Assembly: GCF_006335125.1 (NCBI RefSeq)
Contig: NZ_VDMO01000004.1
Coordinates: 1 to 64,000, forward strand
Direction: 5' to 3'
DNA length: 64,000 bases
Source: Deinococcus radiopugnans ATCC 19172
Lineage (GTDB): Bacteria > Deinococcota > Deinococci > Deinococcales > Deinococcaceae
Shown in pieces: positions 37,611 to 47,440 of the stretch (positions within the stretch are counted from its first letter, which is position 1; every line of letters begins with the position of its first letter). The position numbers and the translations under genes are program-made. The notes under the pieces were generated by a model. The model was not told the origin of the DNA. It worked only from the letters and a program-made list of their open reading frames with translations, and made no database searches.

Positions 37611-38409
37611 AGGCCGTCCGGGCGGTGGCCGCACCTGCGCGGCGCGAGGGGGCCAGATTCAGCGTTCCTAACGCCGCCGCAAGTTGCCGTGCCCCTTCCA
37701 GCAGGCGGGGGCCTGGGCGGCCCAATCCACTTTCGGGCACCGCGATCACCGGCACGCCCAGGCCGCGCGCCTCGATCACCTCGGGGCGCAATTTCTTCGC
37801 GCCACACCACGAGCACACGATCAGATCAGGTTGGGCCTCGCGCACCTCGTCCAGCGTCAGGGGGGAGCTGCGGCCGGGCCGCGTTTCCAGGGCGTTGACT
37901 GCGCCCAGTCCGGCCAGCAGTTCCGTGACCCACGACTCGCGCGTGGCGGCGATGATCGGGCGGGGCCACCACTCCACCAGCACGCGCGGGGGGCGGGGGT
38001 ACGTGGCGCGCAGGCGGGTCAGGTCAGCTTCCAGCTGCGCGGCCACCGCCTCGCCCTTCTGCTCCAGGCCCAGGGTCTGGCCGATCAGCCGAATGTCGGC
38101 CAGCGTGTCGGCCACCGTGACCGGATCAAGGATCAGGGTGGGCAGGCCCCGCTCGTGCAGCCCGTCCACAACACGCTCCATACCCGGCACGCTCAGGCTC
38201 GCCAGCACCAGATCGGGCCGGGCGTGCGCCACGGCGTCCAGATCGATGTCGAGGTCGGGCCCCACCCGCACGGCGGCCTCCAGGCCCGGCGCGTCACTGT
38301 GCGAGTCGGCGGCCACCACCCAGTCCGCGACGCCCAGCGCCGCCAGAATGTCCGAATTGCTGGACACCAGCGAGGCCAGCCGGAGGGGGAAAACGGTGCG
38401 GGAATCCAT
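37609..38409 (-). CDS. Cobalamin-binding-like (BtuF family) protein without signal peptide
   Basis: A 266-residue periplasmic-binding-protein fold of the BtuF/vitamin B12 type: RLASLVSSNSDILAALG, ARPDLVLASLSVPGMERVVD, and VLVEWWPRPIIAATRESWV. It has no signal peptide or lipobox, so it may be cytosolic and not a transporter subunit. TACACT (38422-38417) plus 7 bases fixes ATG 38409. Its TAA stop is formed at the edge of the family A repeat. Confidence 0.8.
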   Translation of the reverse strand: MDSRTVFPLRLASLVSSNSDILAALGVADWVVAADSHSDAPGLEAAVRVGPDLDIDLDAVAHARPDLVLASLSVPGMERVVDGLHERGLPTLILDPVTVADTLADIRLIGQTLGLEQKGEAVAAQLEADLTRLRATYPRPPRVLVEWWPRPIIAATRESWVTELLAGLGAVNALETRPGRSSPLTLDEVREAQPDLIVCSWCGAKKLRPEVIEARGLGVPVIAVPESGLGRPGPRLLEGARQLAAALGTLNLAPSRRAGAATARTA

Positions 38410-38524
38410 GCTGGACAGTGTAGCGGCGTGGGCGCTCCCCAAGCGCTCAGGATGGTGGATTGCACAAGGTTCGCCGCGTGCAGCGCGGTCAAAAGGCCCC
38501 TGACCGTGTGGTAACCTCTGGGTC

Positions 38525-39187
38525 ATGAAGAACACGTTCGCCGTCACCATCACGCTGCTGCTGGCCCTGACGCTGGCCGGCTCGTTTGCCGGGTACAAGA
38601 TCGCCACCACCGAGCACGAGGAGCCCACCAAGGAGACCGCGCAGGTGCTGCCCGAGTCCGCACCCAGCGCCAACGTGGCGGCCACCGGCGCGGCGGGCGC
38701 ACCCGGCGCGCAGGGCGACGTGAAGCCGGATCAGGCCGGCGGCACCACCAGCGGCCCCGAGGGCGCGGTGGCCCGGCCCGGCGGCGAGATGAGCGGCGGC
38801 GGCGCGCCGGAAGGGGACGCGGGGCAGGCCACCGCCGGAACCCCCACCGATCCCGACACGGCCAGCAACGAGCAGGCGGCCACCGGCAACCCGCCTGCGG
38901 CGACGGCGGTGGCCGCCGAGACCCAGGGCGACGCCTCGGCAGGCCAGGAACTGTACGCGGGCAACTGCGCGGGCTGCCACGGCGCGGACGGTGGCGGCGG
39001 CGTCGGCCCCAGCCTGAAGCTGGCCGACGGCCCCAAGTCGTGGACGGAACAGCAGTTCCACACCGTGCTGCGCGAGGGCAAGCTGCCCGACGGCAAGGAG
39101 CTGAACAGCATCATGCCGCGCTTCGCCGACAGCCAGCTCACCGACGCGGACATCGCCAACATCTTCGCCTACGTCAAGACGTTCTGA
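38525..39187 (+). CDS. Membrane-anchored cytochrome c
   Basis: A 220-residue single-haem protein. An N-terminal helix (FAVTITLLLALTLAGSFAG) anchors it, a long alanine/glycine/proline linker (about 40-135) follows, and the haem domain carries CAGCH with the axial methionine in NSIMPRF. It probably shuttles electrons on the outer face of the membrane. TAACCT (38512-38517) is 7 bases before the ATG. A strong terminator follows. Confidence 0.9.
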   Translation: MKNTFAVTITLLLALTLAGSFAGYKIATTEHEEPTKETAQVLPESAPSANVAATGAAGAPGAQGDVKPDQAGGTTSGPEGAVARPGGEMSGGGAPEGDAGQATAGTPTDPDTASNEQAATGNPPAATAVAAETQGDASAGQELYAGNCAGCHGADGGGGVGPSLKLADGPKSWTEQQFHTVLREGKLPDGKELNSIMPRFADSQLTDADIANIFAYVKTF

Positions 39188-39208
39188 GCCGCCAACGCCC
39201 TTTCTCTG

Positions 39209-39234
39209 GCCTGCCCGCGCGGCAGGCTTTTTTT
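39209..39234 (+). terminator. Terminator of the cytochrome c gene
   Basis: GCCTGCC, CGCGC, GGCAGGC and seven T. Confidence 0.92.
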
Positions 39235-39320
39235 GGGCCGGGCCAGCAGATTGAGCCTCACTCAAGACCGGGCGTCACCCGGCGGGAACCCTCTCACGCC
39301 AGGAAGCGTAGTTTACGGAT

Positions 39321-40931
39321 ATGGCTCCCCTCAACATTCCCTTTCTGAACAAGGATTCCAAGCTGCCCGGCGGCATGACCCACCCCACCTGGATCGTGCT
39401 GGACGTGACCGGCCCGTATCCCGAGCGCAACCCCAGCAACCCGATTGCCGCCCTGCTGAGCCGCACCGAGACGCTGGAGGCGCTGGAAGCCCGCATTGAA
39501 AAGCTGAGCGACGCCGAGTGGCTGCACGGCGTGCTGGTCAAAATCTCGGAGTTCACGGCCTCCCCCGCCGCCGCGCACGCCATCCGGGGCATGCTGGGCC
39601 GCCTGTCGCAGCGCAAACGCGTGGTGGCGTTCCTGCCGCAGCTGACCATGACCGCGCTGATCGCCGCCAGCGGCGCGGGAGAAATTGCCGCTCCCGAATC
39701 GGCGGACGTGCTGCTGGGCGGCTTTGGCCTGGAGCAGACCTACCTGGGCGAGTTCCTCAAGAAGCACGGCATCGAGTTCGAGAACCTGAGAATCCGCGAG
39801 TACAAGGCCGCGCTGACCCGCTTCTCGCAGGATCACATGGACGACGCCAACCGCGAGCAGCTTCAGGCGTACATCGACGGGCTGGAAGCCGCCTGGGCCG
39901 ATGATCTGGCGGCGGCGCGCGGCGTGGAGCGCGAGGTGGCACAGACCTGGCTGACCGGTGACCTGACCAGCGCGCAGGGGGCACTGGAGGCAGGATTGAT
40001 TACCAAAGTGGCCTACGAGGACGAACTCGTCGGCCCCGGCACCCGCCCACTGGCCGCCGTGATCGATCTGCTGATGCCGCGCAAATTCGGCAGTCCCAAG
40101 GCCGGCAAGGTGGCGGTGGTTCCGGTGATCGGCACCATCGTGACCGGCAAGAGCCGCAACAACGCGCTGCCCCTGCCGTTGCTGGGCGGCCCGATGGCCG
40201 GTTCGGACACGGTGGTGGCGGCCCTCAAGCGCGCCAAGGAGGATAAGGATACCCGCGCCATCGTGCTGTACGTCAACAGCGGCGGCGGCTCGGCCCTGGC
40301 CTCGGATCTGATGTGGCGGGAGGTGTCCACCAGCGAGAAGCCCGTCGTGGTGGTCATGGGCGAGTACGCGGCCAGCGGCGGGTACTACGTCGCCACGCAC
40401 GCGAAGCACATCGTCGCCTCGCCGTACACCCTGACCGGCAGCATCGGCGTGGTCAGCGGCAAGCCGATCTTGCAGGCATTCAACGCCCGCCAGGGCCTCA
40501 ACCCCGAGCGGGTGGGCCGCGACCGCGCGCTGATGTACAGTTCCAGCCGCCCCTACAGCGACGAGGAACGCCAGCACGTCGAGCGCGGCATTCTGGAAGT
40601 GTATGACCGATTCACCTCGCGCGTGGCCGAGGGCCGCCGACTGAGCAAGGCGCAGGTCAACGACCTGGGGCGCGGGCGCATCTGGAGCGGCCACGACGCT
40701 CTGGAACGCGGACTGGTGGACGAACTGGGCGACCTGCGAACCGGCATCGAGCGCGCCTGCGAATTCGCCGGGCTGCCCTACGACGCGCCCGTGTACACCG
40801 CCACGCCCAAGAACGCCGGACCTCTCCCCGAGTTCGTGCAGGAGGCGGGCCGAGCGGCGCAGGTGAACGTCTGGCCCTTTGGCCGCGAGCGGGTGCTGAC
40901 GTGGTTCGACCAGGAAGTCAAGGTCCGCTGA
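39321..40931 (+). CDS. sppA: Signal peptide peptidase SppA, 67K type
   Basis: Membrane-associated serine protease degrading cleaved signal peptides, 536 residues with two S49 halves. The lysine general base is in REYKAALTRFSQD of the first half and the nucleophile serine in GEYAASGGYYVATHA of the second. A membrane anchor is not obvious at the N-terminus. TAGTTT (39309-39314) lies 6 bases before ATG 39321. A bidirectional hairpin follows. Confidence 0.88.
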   Translation: MAPLNIPFLNKDSKLPGGMTHPTWIVLDVTGPYPERNPSNPIAALLSRTETLEALEARIEKLSDAEWLHGVLVKISEFTASPAAAHAIRGMLGRLSQRKRVVAFLPQLTMTALIAASGAGEIAAPESADVLLGGFGLEQTYLGEFLKKHGIEFENLRIREYKAALTRFSQDHMDDANREQLQAYIDGLEAAWADDLAAARGVEREVAQTWLTGDLTSAQGALEAGLITKVAYEDELVGPGTRPLAAVIDLLMPRKFGSPKAGKVAVVPVIGTIVTGKSRNNALPLPLLGGPMAGSDTVVAALKRAKEDKDTRAIVLYVNSGGGSALASDLMWREVSTSEKPVVVVMGEYAASGGYYVATHAKHIVASPYTLTGSIGVVSGKPILQAFNARQGLNPERVGRDRALMYSSSRPYSDEERQHVERGILEVYDRFTSRVAEGRRLSKAQVNDLGRGRIWSGHDALERGLVDELGDLRTGIERACEFAGLPYDAPVYTATPKNAGPLPEFVQEAGRAAQVNVWPFGRERVLTWFDQEVKVR

Positions 40932-40949
40932 GGTCCAGCGTCTGAACCG

Positions 40950-40984
40950 AAAAGCCCCTCACCGACTATGGTTGAGGGGCTTTT
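40950..40984 (+). terminator. Bidirectional terminator between convergent genes
   Basis: AAAAGCCCCTCA pairs with TGAGGGGCTTTT, with A and T runs on both sides serving sppA and the minus-strand DdrA-like gene. Confidence 0.88.
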
Positions 40985-41003
40985 CCCTGGCTGGACTGAA
41001 GAA

Positions 41004-41603
41004 TCAGCCCTTCAGCACCGCCTGGATTTCCTTGTAGAGGGCGCGGCTCTCCTCGACTGTCTCACCGTAGCCGCGCATCATGAAGCGGGTGGCCTCCTTG
41101 CCCCGGCCCAGGGCGCGCAGCTGTTCGAGCAGGTCATTGATGTGGTTGCGAGCCTTTTCCATCTGCGGATCGCGCGGCGGCTCCGGGGGCAGCGCGGCGG
41201 CCGACGGCGCGGTGGGCAGCGGAGTGACATCCTCCAGATCGCTGGTGTTGGGGCCGTCCTCGGCGTCGTACTCGACCCAGGGAATCTCCCCGGCGGGGGC
41301 CACGCCGAAGGTGCGCACGGCGTCGGCCAGGGCGGCCCACTTGGCGTCGTTCAGACTGTGGCCGCCGGACAGGCCCTCGCGCGTCACCCCCAGCAGGGTC
41401 AGGCGGGCGCGGACCACCGGCGGCTGCACGCTGTCGCAGGCCCACTCCAGGCTCCAGTGCGGGTCGGCGGCTTCCAGGTGCAGGGCCAGTTGATCGGGGT
41501 CCGGAACGGGCATCACGCGCGCCTGGTCGCCCCGCACTTCCAGGGTGGCCCAGGCGCTCATGCTGGCGCGAAGGGCCTCGCGCACGCGGTCAAATTCAGG
41601 CAT
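41004..41603 (-). CDS. Divergent DdrA/Rad52-like protein
   Basis: A 199-residue protein. The middle segment PVVRARLTLLGVTREGL followed by AALADAVRTFGV and IPWVEYD resembles the core of Deinococcus DdrA, a Rad52-family protein that binds single-strand DNA ends. The C-terminal EATRFMMRGYGETVEESR region is also reminiscent of that family. The usual DALKRCAVQFGIG block is altered, so this is a divergent paralogue or a new subfamily. TAGACT (41616-41611) plus 7 bases fixes ATG 41603. Similarity is from memory. Confidence 0.55.
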   Translation of the reverse strand: MPEFDRVREALRASMSAWATLEVRGDQARVMPVPDPDQLALHLEAADPHWSLEWACDSVQPPVVRARLTLLGVTREGLSGGHSLNDAKWAALADAVRTFGVAPAGEIPWVEYDAEDGPNTSDLEDVTPLPTAPSAAALPPEPPRDPQMEKARNHINDLLEQLRALGRGKEATRFMMRGYGETVEESRALYKEIQAVLKG

Positions 41604-41687
41604 GTCTGGAAGTCTAAGGGGCAGAGAGGCCAAAAGTCTAAGGGGAGGTTTGGCGTTTATTGACGGCGCGAAACCGCCGGCTCTCCC

Positions 41688-44066
41688 CTACTTTCCCGGC
41701 GTCAGCGTCAGCGTCTTCACCGCGCCCCAGTCCTTCTCGTCGGTGCTCATCGGCAGGTATTCCCCGGCGATCCACAGGGGCTGCTGATCGCTGACATGCG
41801 CCCCCAGCGGGTTGCCCCCCTGGCCCAGGCTGCCGATATACACGCTCTTGTTGGGGTCACTCAGGTCGATGATCTGGCGGTAGCTGGGGCCGTGCGTCTG
41901 GTTGAAGGTGCCCTGTTCGGGGCGAGCGACGTTCACGGTGTTGGTGCCGCCGTTGGTGGGCGCACTGTGGTTGAACAGCCACGCCAGCGCCTTAACGTTG
42001 CCGAACGCGCGGTGGTTGCTGGCGACGTGGTGCAGCTTGCCATACGTCCACGCCGAGGGATCAGTTCCCAGACGGGCGCTCAGGTCATCCACCGCCGTCT
42101 TGAGGGAAGCGGTGAGGGTGGCCGCGCAGTTCTGAATCTTCGCGGCCTCGTCGCGGCACAGTTCGCCGTCGGCCTGAAGCTGCTTTAAGACGCTCAGGCT
42201 GTTCAGGGTGGTGCCGTTGCCCAGCTCATCCTGGGCCATCTTCTGCAACCCCATCAGCCACGCCTCGAAGATGGTGGGGGCCACAGCGTCGATGCGCTCG
42301 TTGCCGTCCCAGCCGCGCAGCAGTTCCAGCGCCTGACGGCTCAGGTCCCCGTCCGGCTGGGTGGCGAGCAGGGCGTCCTTCATGTCCTGCCACACCAGAC
42401 TGACGGTATCGAGCTGTACGGCCTTCACGTCCTGCACGGTCAGGCCGTCCGGTTTGGCGGTCAGCAGCTCGGTGATGCGCGCGGCGCGGTACGGCTCGGC
42501 CCAGTTGCGCTCGTTGCCCAGGTTGTAGGCGTAGCTGTCGGGCACCACCTTGTTGTTGGCGGTGACCACCAGCCCGTCGGCGGGGTTGTAGGTGTGGGGC
42601 AGGCCCCCGAAAGGAATGTAACCGGTCCACTCGCGGCTGCCGTCGCCGCTGACGGGCAGGCTGCCGTCCCAGCCGTCGCGGATCGGCACGCGGCCCGGCG
42701 AGTAGTAGCCGGTGTTGCCGTCCACGTCGGCGTAGACGAAGTTCTGGCTGGGGGCCACGTAGCGGGTCAGCGCCGTCTTGAAATCCTCCCAGTTCTGCGC
42801 GTAGTTCAGGCCCATGAAGGCGTCCATCGTGGTGTCGCCGGGTTGCAGCGCCGTCCACTTGAGGGCAACCCTTGGCCCCACGTCGGATGCGCCCGCGTCG
42901 CTGACCACCGGGCCATGTTTGCTGGTGCGGACGGTCAGCGTGACGTCTTCGCCGCCCTTGACCCTGATGGTTTCCTGGCGCTGGGTGAAGCTGGCGTCGG
43001 CGGGTTCGATGTATAAATCCTGCACGTCGGGGTTGGTGTTGGTCACGCCCCAGGCCACCCGCTCGTTGCGCCCGATCACGATGGCGGGCAGGCCCGGAAT
43101 GCTGGCCCCGATGGCCTTCAGCGTCGGCCCCTGGATGTCGGCCAGATACCACAGCATCGGGCTGGTCAGGGCCAGATGGGGATCGTCGGCCAGGATCGGC
43201 TTGCCGCTGGCGGTGCGGCTGCCGCCGATCACCCAGTCGTTGCTGCCCTTGCCGGGAACCGCCTGCAAGCCCAGTTCGCGGGCGGCATTCAGGTGCGCTC
43301 GCAGGGCATTTAGGGCCGAGTCAGTCAGCGTGGCCGTGTTTTCTTGGCCGTCTGGCCTGACGCCCGTTTTCGCCAGCTCGTCGCCGCTGAGGATGGTGGG
43401 GCCGTCCGCCGGGTAGGGGGCCGTCACTTCATCCAGACCCTGCTGGCCCAGGCGCTGCATGACGCGGGTGTTCAGCACCTCGTCGTCCATGTTGCCGCCC
43501 AGGTCATAGGCCATCAGCTTGCTCCACGAGACGCTATCGACTTCCTGCCAGGGTTCGGGCGTGTAGCCCAGGATGCGGAACTCGGGGGCCACCTTGCCCC
43601 GCGCCATCGCGGCGTTCACGCCCGCCGTGTAGGCCCTGACCAGGCTGCGCGAGCGCTCGGAGAGGGCGGGCAGCACCGATTCGGCGGCCCCCTGAAAGCC
43701 CCAGGTCCGCAGGAATTTGTCCTGGGCCAGCGCGGGTTCGCCCAGCACTTCAGAGAGGCGGCCCGCCACCACGCGGCGCTGGAAGTCCATCTGCCACGCG
43801 CGGTCCTGCCAGTGAACGTAGCCCAGCGCGTACACGGCGTCCTCGTCGGAAGCGGCGCGAATGTGCGGCACGCCCCACTGGTCACGGGTCACCGTGGCCG
43901 GCCCACTCAGGCCACCCAGGGTCACGGCCCCACTCGTCTGAGGCGTGGAGGTGGCCCTGGCCCAGATCACCACGCCCAGCACCGCCGCCAGCACGATCAA
44001 CACGAGCCACAGCAACCCCCGCCCTATTCCCGCCACCGCATGTCCCACCGATCCACGTCGCGCCAT
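41688..44066 (-). CDS. Penicillin acylase family N-terminal nucleophile hydrolase
   Basis: A 792-residue amidase of the penicillin/acyl-homoserine-lactone acylase family. An N-terminal helix (GLLWLVLIVLAAVLGVVIW) anchors or exports it. The chain is expected to self-cleave before the nucleophile serine in GKGSNDWVIGG (about residue 270), giving an alpha and a beta subunit. Later motifs are GRNERVAWGVTNTNPD and NFVYADVDGNTGYY. Such enzymes may degrade quorum signals or recycle acyl amides; the substrate is unknown. GGGAGGA precedes ATG 44066. Confidence 0.9.
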   Translation of the reverse strand: MARRGSVGHAVAGIGRGLLWLVLIVLAAVLGVVIWARATSTPQTSGAVTLGGLSGPATVTRDQWGVPHIRAASDEDAVYALGYVHWQDRAWQMDFQRRVVAGRLSEVLGEPALAQDKFLRTWGFQGAAESVLPALSERSRSLVRAYTAGVNAAMARGKVAPEFRILGYTPEPWQEVDSVSWSKLMAYDLGGNMDDEVLNTRVMQRLGQQGLDEVTAPYPADGPTILSGDELAKTGVRPDGQENTATLTDSALNALRAHLNAARELGLQAVPGKGSNDWVIGGSRTASGKPILADDPHLALTSPMLWYLADIQGPTLKAIGASIPGLPAIVIGRNERVAWGVTNTNPDVQDLYIEPADASFTQRQETIRVKGGEDVTLTVRTSKHGPVVSDAGASDVGPRVALKWTALQPGDTTMDAFMGLNYAQNWEDFKTALTRYVAPSQNFVYADVDGNTGYYSPGRVPIRDGWDGSLPVSGDGSREWTGYIPFGGLPHTYNPADGLVVTANNKVVPDSYAYNLGNERNWAEPYRAARITELLTAKPDGLTVQDVKAVQLDTVSLVWQDMKDALLATQPDGDLSRQALELLRGWDGNERIDAVAPTIFEAWLMGLQKMAQDELGNGTTLNSLSVLKQLQADGELCRDEAAKIQNCAATLTASLKTAVDDLSARLGTDPSAWTYGKLHHVASNHRAFGNVKALAWLFNHSAPTNGGTNTVNVARPEQGTFNQTHGPSYRQIIDLSDPNKSVYIGSLGQGGNPLGAHVSDQQPLWIAGEYLPMSTDEKDWGAVKTLTLTPGK

Positions 44067-44218
44067 TGGTCCTCCCTTCAGAACTGAATTCTTGGATTGA
44101 GTGCAATTTGATGACCCGCAGCATAGCGGCTGCCGGGGCGGTGAAGGCTGAATGGCCGTCCTGGGCCAGTCCAGGCCGCCCATCTGACGCCAGTGGGCAG
44201 AGGTATTGGATTCGCCCA

Positions 44219-44908
44219 CTACACCCGCGCAGCGCGGTACAGCTTGGCGGGCCGCCCGGACTGGCCGTAGACGTGATCCAGAGTGGCCTCGCCCACCCGC
44301 ACCAGATGTTCCAGATAACGCCACGCCGTCACGCGGCTCAGACCCACGCGTTCGCCCAGCTCCTCGGCGCTGACGCTGGTCTGCGCGTCACGGAGCGCGG
44401 CGGCCACCCGTTCCAGCGTGTGCGGATCGATGCCACGCGGCAGGCTCTCACTGGCGCTGGAGGTCACGTTCAGCACCCGGTCCAGCTCCGCCTGATCCAG
44501 CCGGGGGCCGCCTGCGGCAGTTGGGCGGCGGGCGCGGTGACGGGCCACCAGCTCGGCCAGCCGCGCCCCGGTAAACGGCTTGATCAGGTAATCGAAGGCC
44601 CCGTGCGCCAGCGCCAGCCGCACACTGGGTTCGTCGTCGGCGGCGGTGATCAAGGCCACGTCGGTCAGGATTCCCGCCGCGCGCCAGTGGTGCAGCAGAC
44701 CCAGGCCGCTGCCGTCCGGCAGATGCACGTCCAGCAGGATCAGATCCGGCTGCAGGGCGCGGGCCAGCGCGTCTCCCTGGGCACAACTGGCGGCGCTGCC
44801 CACCACATGCACGGCGGGATCGCGCTCCAGCAAGTCGCGGTTAACGCGGGCCACCCGTACGTCGTCTTCCACCAGCAGCACGCGGACGGGCCACTGTTCG
44901 GGACTCAT
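44219..44908 (-). CDS. CitB/DcuR-type response regulator
   Basis: A 229-residue regulator. The receiver has the acidic pair in [10 protein letters not shown], the phospho-acceptor aspartate in [13 protein letters not shown] and lysine in YLIKPF. The output domain [24 protein letters not shown] is a CitB-type HTH. It overlaps the kinase gene by ATGA and is co-transcribed with it. The tctCBA operon about 2.5 kb away is the likely target, since such pairs sense tricarboxylates or C4-dicarboxylates. Confidence 0.9.
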   Translation of the reverse strand: MSPEQWPVRVLLVEDDVRVARVNRDLLERDPAVHVVGSAASCAQGDALARALQPDLILLDVHLPDGSGLGLLHHWRAAGILTDVALITAADDEPSVRLALAHGAFDYLIKPFTGARLAELVARHRARRPTAAGGPRLDQAELDRVLNVTSSASESLPRGIDPHTLERVAAALRDAQTSVSAEELGERVGLSRVTAWRYLEHLVRVGEATLDHVYGQSGRPAKLYRAARV

Positions 44909-46518
44909 CCGTCCACCCCCTCGGTCAGCGCAGGTGGCGTGGACAGCGCGGCCAGCGGTGCGGGCACGCTGACCTCGAACACCGTGTGCGCGCCGCGCCG
45001 GTGGTGGCGGACCTGACCGCCCAGCGCGCCCACGCGGGCCAGCACCCCGGCCAGCCCATACCCCCGGCCCTCGCCCTTGCTGCTCATGCCACGCTTGAAA
45101 ATGTGTTCCTCCAGGCCAGCCTTCACGCCGGGGCCAGAGTCCTCCACCTCGATCTGCACGCCCTCCGGGTCTTCACCGATGGCGACGGTCACGCTTCCGG
45201 GCTGCCCCGCCAGCGCCTCGAAGGCGTTCTCGGTCAGGTTGCCCACCGCCGTGACCAGCGTGTCGGCGTGCCGCTCCCAGACCGGCGACAGCACGCTGCC
45301 CTCGGCCACCGCGAAGTCGATGCCCAGCTCCTGCGCCCGCTCGCGCTTGCCGGCCAGCAGCGCCACCAGCCGCGGCACCTGCACGTCGCGCAGCAGCTGC
45401 CGGAACTGGGCGTCCGAGCGGATTTCGGCGTTCAGCACGCGCAGCGCTTCTTCCGGGCGGTCCAGTTGCAGCAGGCCGGAAATCACGTGCAGGCGGTTCT
45501 GGTACTCGTGGGTCTGGGCGCGCAGCACGTCCACGAAGCCGCGGGCGTGCGTGAGTTCCTCGGCCAGCGCCAGCGCCTGCGCCCGGTCCCGGAAGCCCGA
45601 GACGAAGCCGCCGCCCTCCAGCGGCTCCAGATTGGCCAGCAGCGGCTCGCCGCGCAGCGTGAGTTCCAGGTTGTGCTGCCGGGCCGCCACGCCGCCGCGC
45701 GTGAGAACGGCCAGTTCGGGCCAGACCTCGCCCAGCGGGTACGGCGTGGGGCGCTGGCCCAGCACCTCGGCGGCGCGGTCACTGACCAGCGTGACCAGAC
45801 CAGCCGCGTCCACCGCGATCACGCCCTCGCGCAGCGCGGCCAGCACGGCGCGTTGCTGGCGGGCCAGCGCGGCAATTTCCTCCGGCTCCAGGTTCAGGAT
45901 CTCGGCGCGCAGGCGGCGGGCGGCCCACACCGCGCCCAGCGTGCCCAGCCCCAGCGCCAGCACGAACCACGGCGCCAGACCGGTCAGCGCCTCGCCCACC
46001 AGCGACCACACCTGCGGCATCAGGTAGCCGGTGCTGACCACGCCCACCACCTCGCCGGCCTGCCACACCGGCACCTTGCCGCGCACGCTGAGGCCCAGGC
46101 TGCCGCGCGCCACGCTCACGATCTCGTGCCCCGCGAAGGGTTCGGCGTTGTCGCCGCCCTCCATCGGCTGGCCCAGCCGCTCCGGCACCGGGTGCGCCAG
46201 CCGGATGCCCGCACGGTCGCCCACCACGATGAAATCGGCCTCGGCCGCGCCGCGCAGCGAGTTGACGCGGGCATTCAGCGACGGGTTGGGCTGGCCCGAC
46301 GCCGCGCCGCCCACCACCTCGGGCAGCCGGGCCACCAGACGGCTGGTGGTCAGCGCCCGCTCGCCCAGCCGCTCGCGGGCCTCGCCGTACAGCTGCCACG
46401 ACTGCACGCCCACCAGCAGCGCGGTCATGCCGCACAGCACCGCCAGATGCCAGCGCACCAGCCGACCTTGCAGACCGCCTCTGGAGAGGCCGGGACGGGA
46501 GCGGGCGGCGGCGGGCAT
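44905..46518 (-). CDS. CitA/DpiB-type sensor histidine kinase
   Basis: A 537-residue kinase with two helices ([19 protein letters not shown] and [15 protein letters not shown]) flanking an extracytoplasmic PAS/CACHE-like domain. A cytosolic PAS domain follows ([20 protein letters not shown]). The phosphoryl histidine lies in [20 protein letters not shown], typical of the CitA/DcuS branch. The ATPase has [10 protein letters not shown] and DSGPGVK. It is the first gene of the pair with its regulator. Confidence 0.9.
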   Translation of the reverse strand: MPAAARSRPGLSRGGLQGRLVRWHLAVLCGMTALLVGVQSWQLYGEARERLGERALTTSRLVARLPEVVGGAASGQPNPSLNARVNSLRGAAEADFIVVGDRAGIRLAHPVPERLGQPMEGGDNAEPFAGHEIVSVARGSLGLSVRGKVPVWQAGEVVGVVSTGYLMPQVWSLVGEALTGLAPWFVLALGLGTLGAVWAARRLRAEILNLEPEEIAALARQQRAVLAALREGVIAVDAAGLVTLVSDRAAEVLGQRPTPYPLGEVWPELAVLTRGGVAARQHNLELTLRGEPLLANLEPLEGGGFVSGFRDRAQALALAEELTHARGFVDVLRAQTHEYQNRLHVISGLLQLDRPEEALRVLNAEIRSDAQFRQLLRDVQVPRLVALLAGKRERAQELGIDFAVAEGSVLSPVWERHADTLVTAVGNLTENAFEALAGQPGSVTVAIGEDPEGVQIEVEDSGPGVKAGLEEHIFKRGMSSKGEGRGYGLAGVLARVGALGGQVRHHRRGAHTVFEVSVPAPLAALSTPPALTEGVDG

Positions 46519-46562
46519 GGGTGAGGGTCAGTGTGGCACTTCGGGGGGCCGGACGCTATCCG

Positions 46563-47231
46563 TCAGCCCTTGAGCTGCTGCCAGTGTCCCTCGGAGATGA
46601 CCTCGGGCACGCCGTCCACGACCTGAATGGCCGTCTGGTCATCTATCGCGTAACACGGCCCCGGCAGGGCGGCGGCCCACTGCTCGGCGTGGGCCAGGGT
46701 GTTGTGCGGCATGTCCGGGTGGTTCAGGTGCGGGAAGATCGAGAAATCGACCAGCCCCAGCGTCTCGTCGCTCGCGCCGGGCGACGGCCAGCCGACAAAC
46801 GCCGGCCCAATCCGGGGGGCCATCACCATGCTGCCGGCGCTCACCCCCACCCAGACCGTGCTGGCGAGCGAGGGCAAAAGCTCGGCCAGCCCCGACTGCC
46901 GCAGCCAGTGGCCCAGGTACGCGGCGTCGCCGCCGTCCACCAGCAGGGCGTCGGCCTCCTGCACCCAGGGCACCCAGCGCTCCGCACCGATGCTGGGCAG
47001 CGCGGTGAGTTCCAGCAGACCCAGCGACCGCCAGCCCAGATCGCACATGGGGGCGGGGCTGTGACCGGCGACGAAGCGCCAGGCCGAGGCCGGCGTGCAC
47101 CAGGGGTGGCCGTACTCGGCCGTGGGGATGCACAGCGCGCTGGCCTCGGCCACCGGCTTGCCCAGCAGCCCACACAGCGCGGCGTGGATGCTCGCGTTGC
47201 TGACCCCCCCCGAAGTGAGCAGCAATTTCAT
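46563..47231 (-). CDS. S51 family peptidase
   Basis: A 222-residue serine peptidase related to aspartyl dipeptidase Pep[15 protein letters not shown] and the nucleophile elbow [12 protein letters not shown] are clear, and the FPHLNHPDM segment supplies the histidine. It cleaves short peptides, possibly Asp-X. TAGGGT (47243-47238) is 6 bases before the ATG. It is divergent from tctC. Confidence 0.85.
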   Translation of the reverse strand: MKLLLTSGGVSNASIHAALCGLLGKPVAEASALCIPTAEYGHPWCTPASAWRFVAGHSPAPMCDLGWRSLGLLELTALPSIGAERWVPWVQEADALLVDGGDAAYLGHWLRQSGLAELLPSLASTVWVGVSAGSMVMAPRIGPAFVGWPSPGASDETLGLVDFSIFPHLNHPDMPHNTLAHAEQWAAALPGPCYAIDDQTAIQVVDGVPEVISEGHWQQLKG

Positions 47232-47289
47232 GGCTTCACCCTACAGCAGCGCCCATGTCCGGCCCGCCGCTGGCGACCGGGCGCATTTG

Positions 47290-47323
47290 GTGCATTGTGT
47301 TCACGGCTGTGCATTGCGCTCAC
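47290..47323 (+). promoter_or_regulatory. Paired direct repeats upstream of tctC
   Basis: GTGCATTGTGTTCAC (47290-47304) and GTGCATTGCGCTCAC (47309-47323), 13 of 15 identical with a 19-base period. They sit upstream of the tctC -35 box. They are candidate sites for the CitB-like regulator encoded nearby. Confidence 0.55.
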
Positions 47324-47354
47324 GAAAAAGTGCGTACCAGACGGCTTCTGTCTC

Positions 47355-47383
47355 TTGCTTCGTTCGCCCAGAGAGATTAGCCT
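47355..47383 (+). promoter_or_regulatory. tctC promoter
   Basis: TTGCTT (47355-47360), 17 bases, TAGCCT (47378-47383). A leader of about 50 bases with GGAGG before the ATG makes this a leadered gene. Confidence 0.55.
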
Positions 47384-47440
47384 GAAGGCCAGACACAATT
47401 CACAGCCGCGCCTCACCGCGCACCCCCCGGAGGTTCCACC

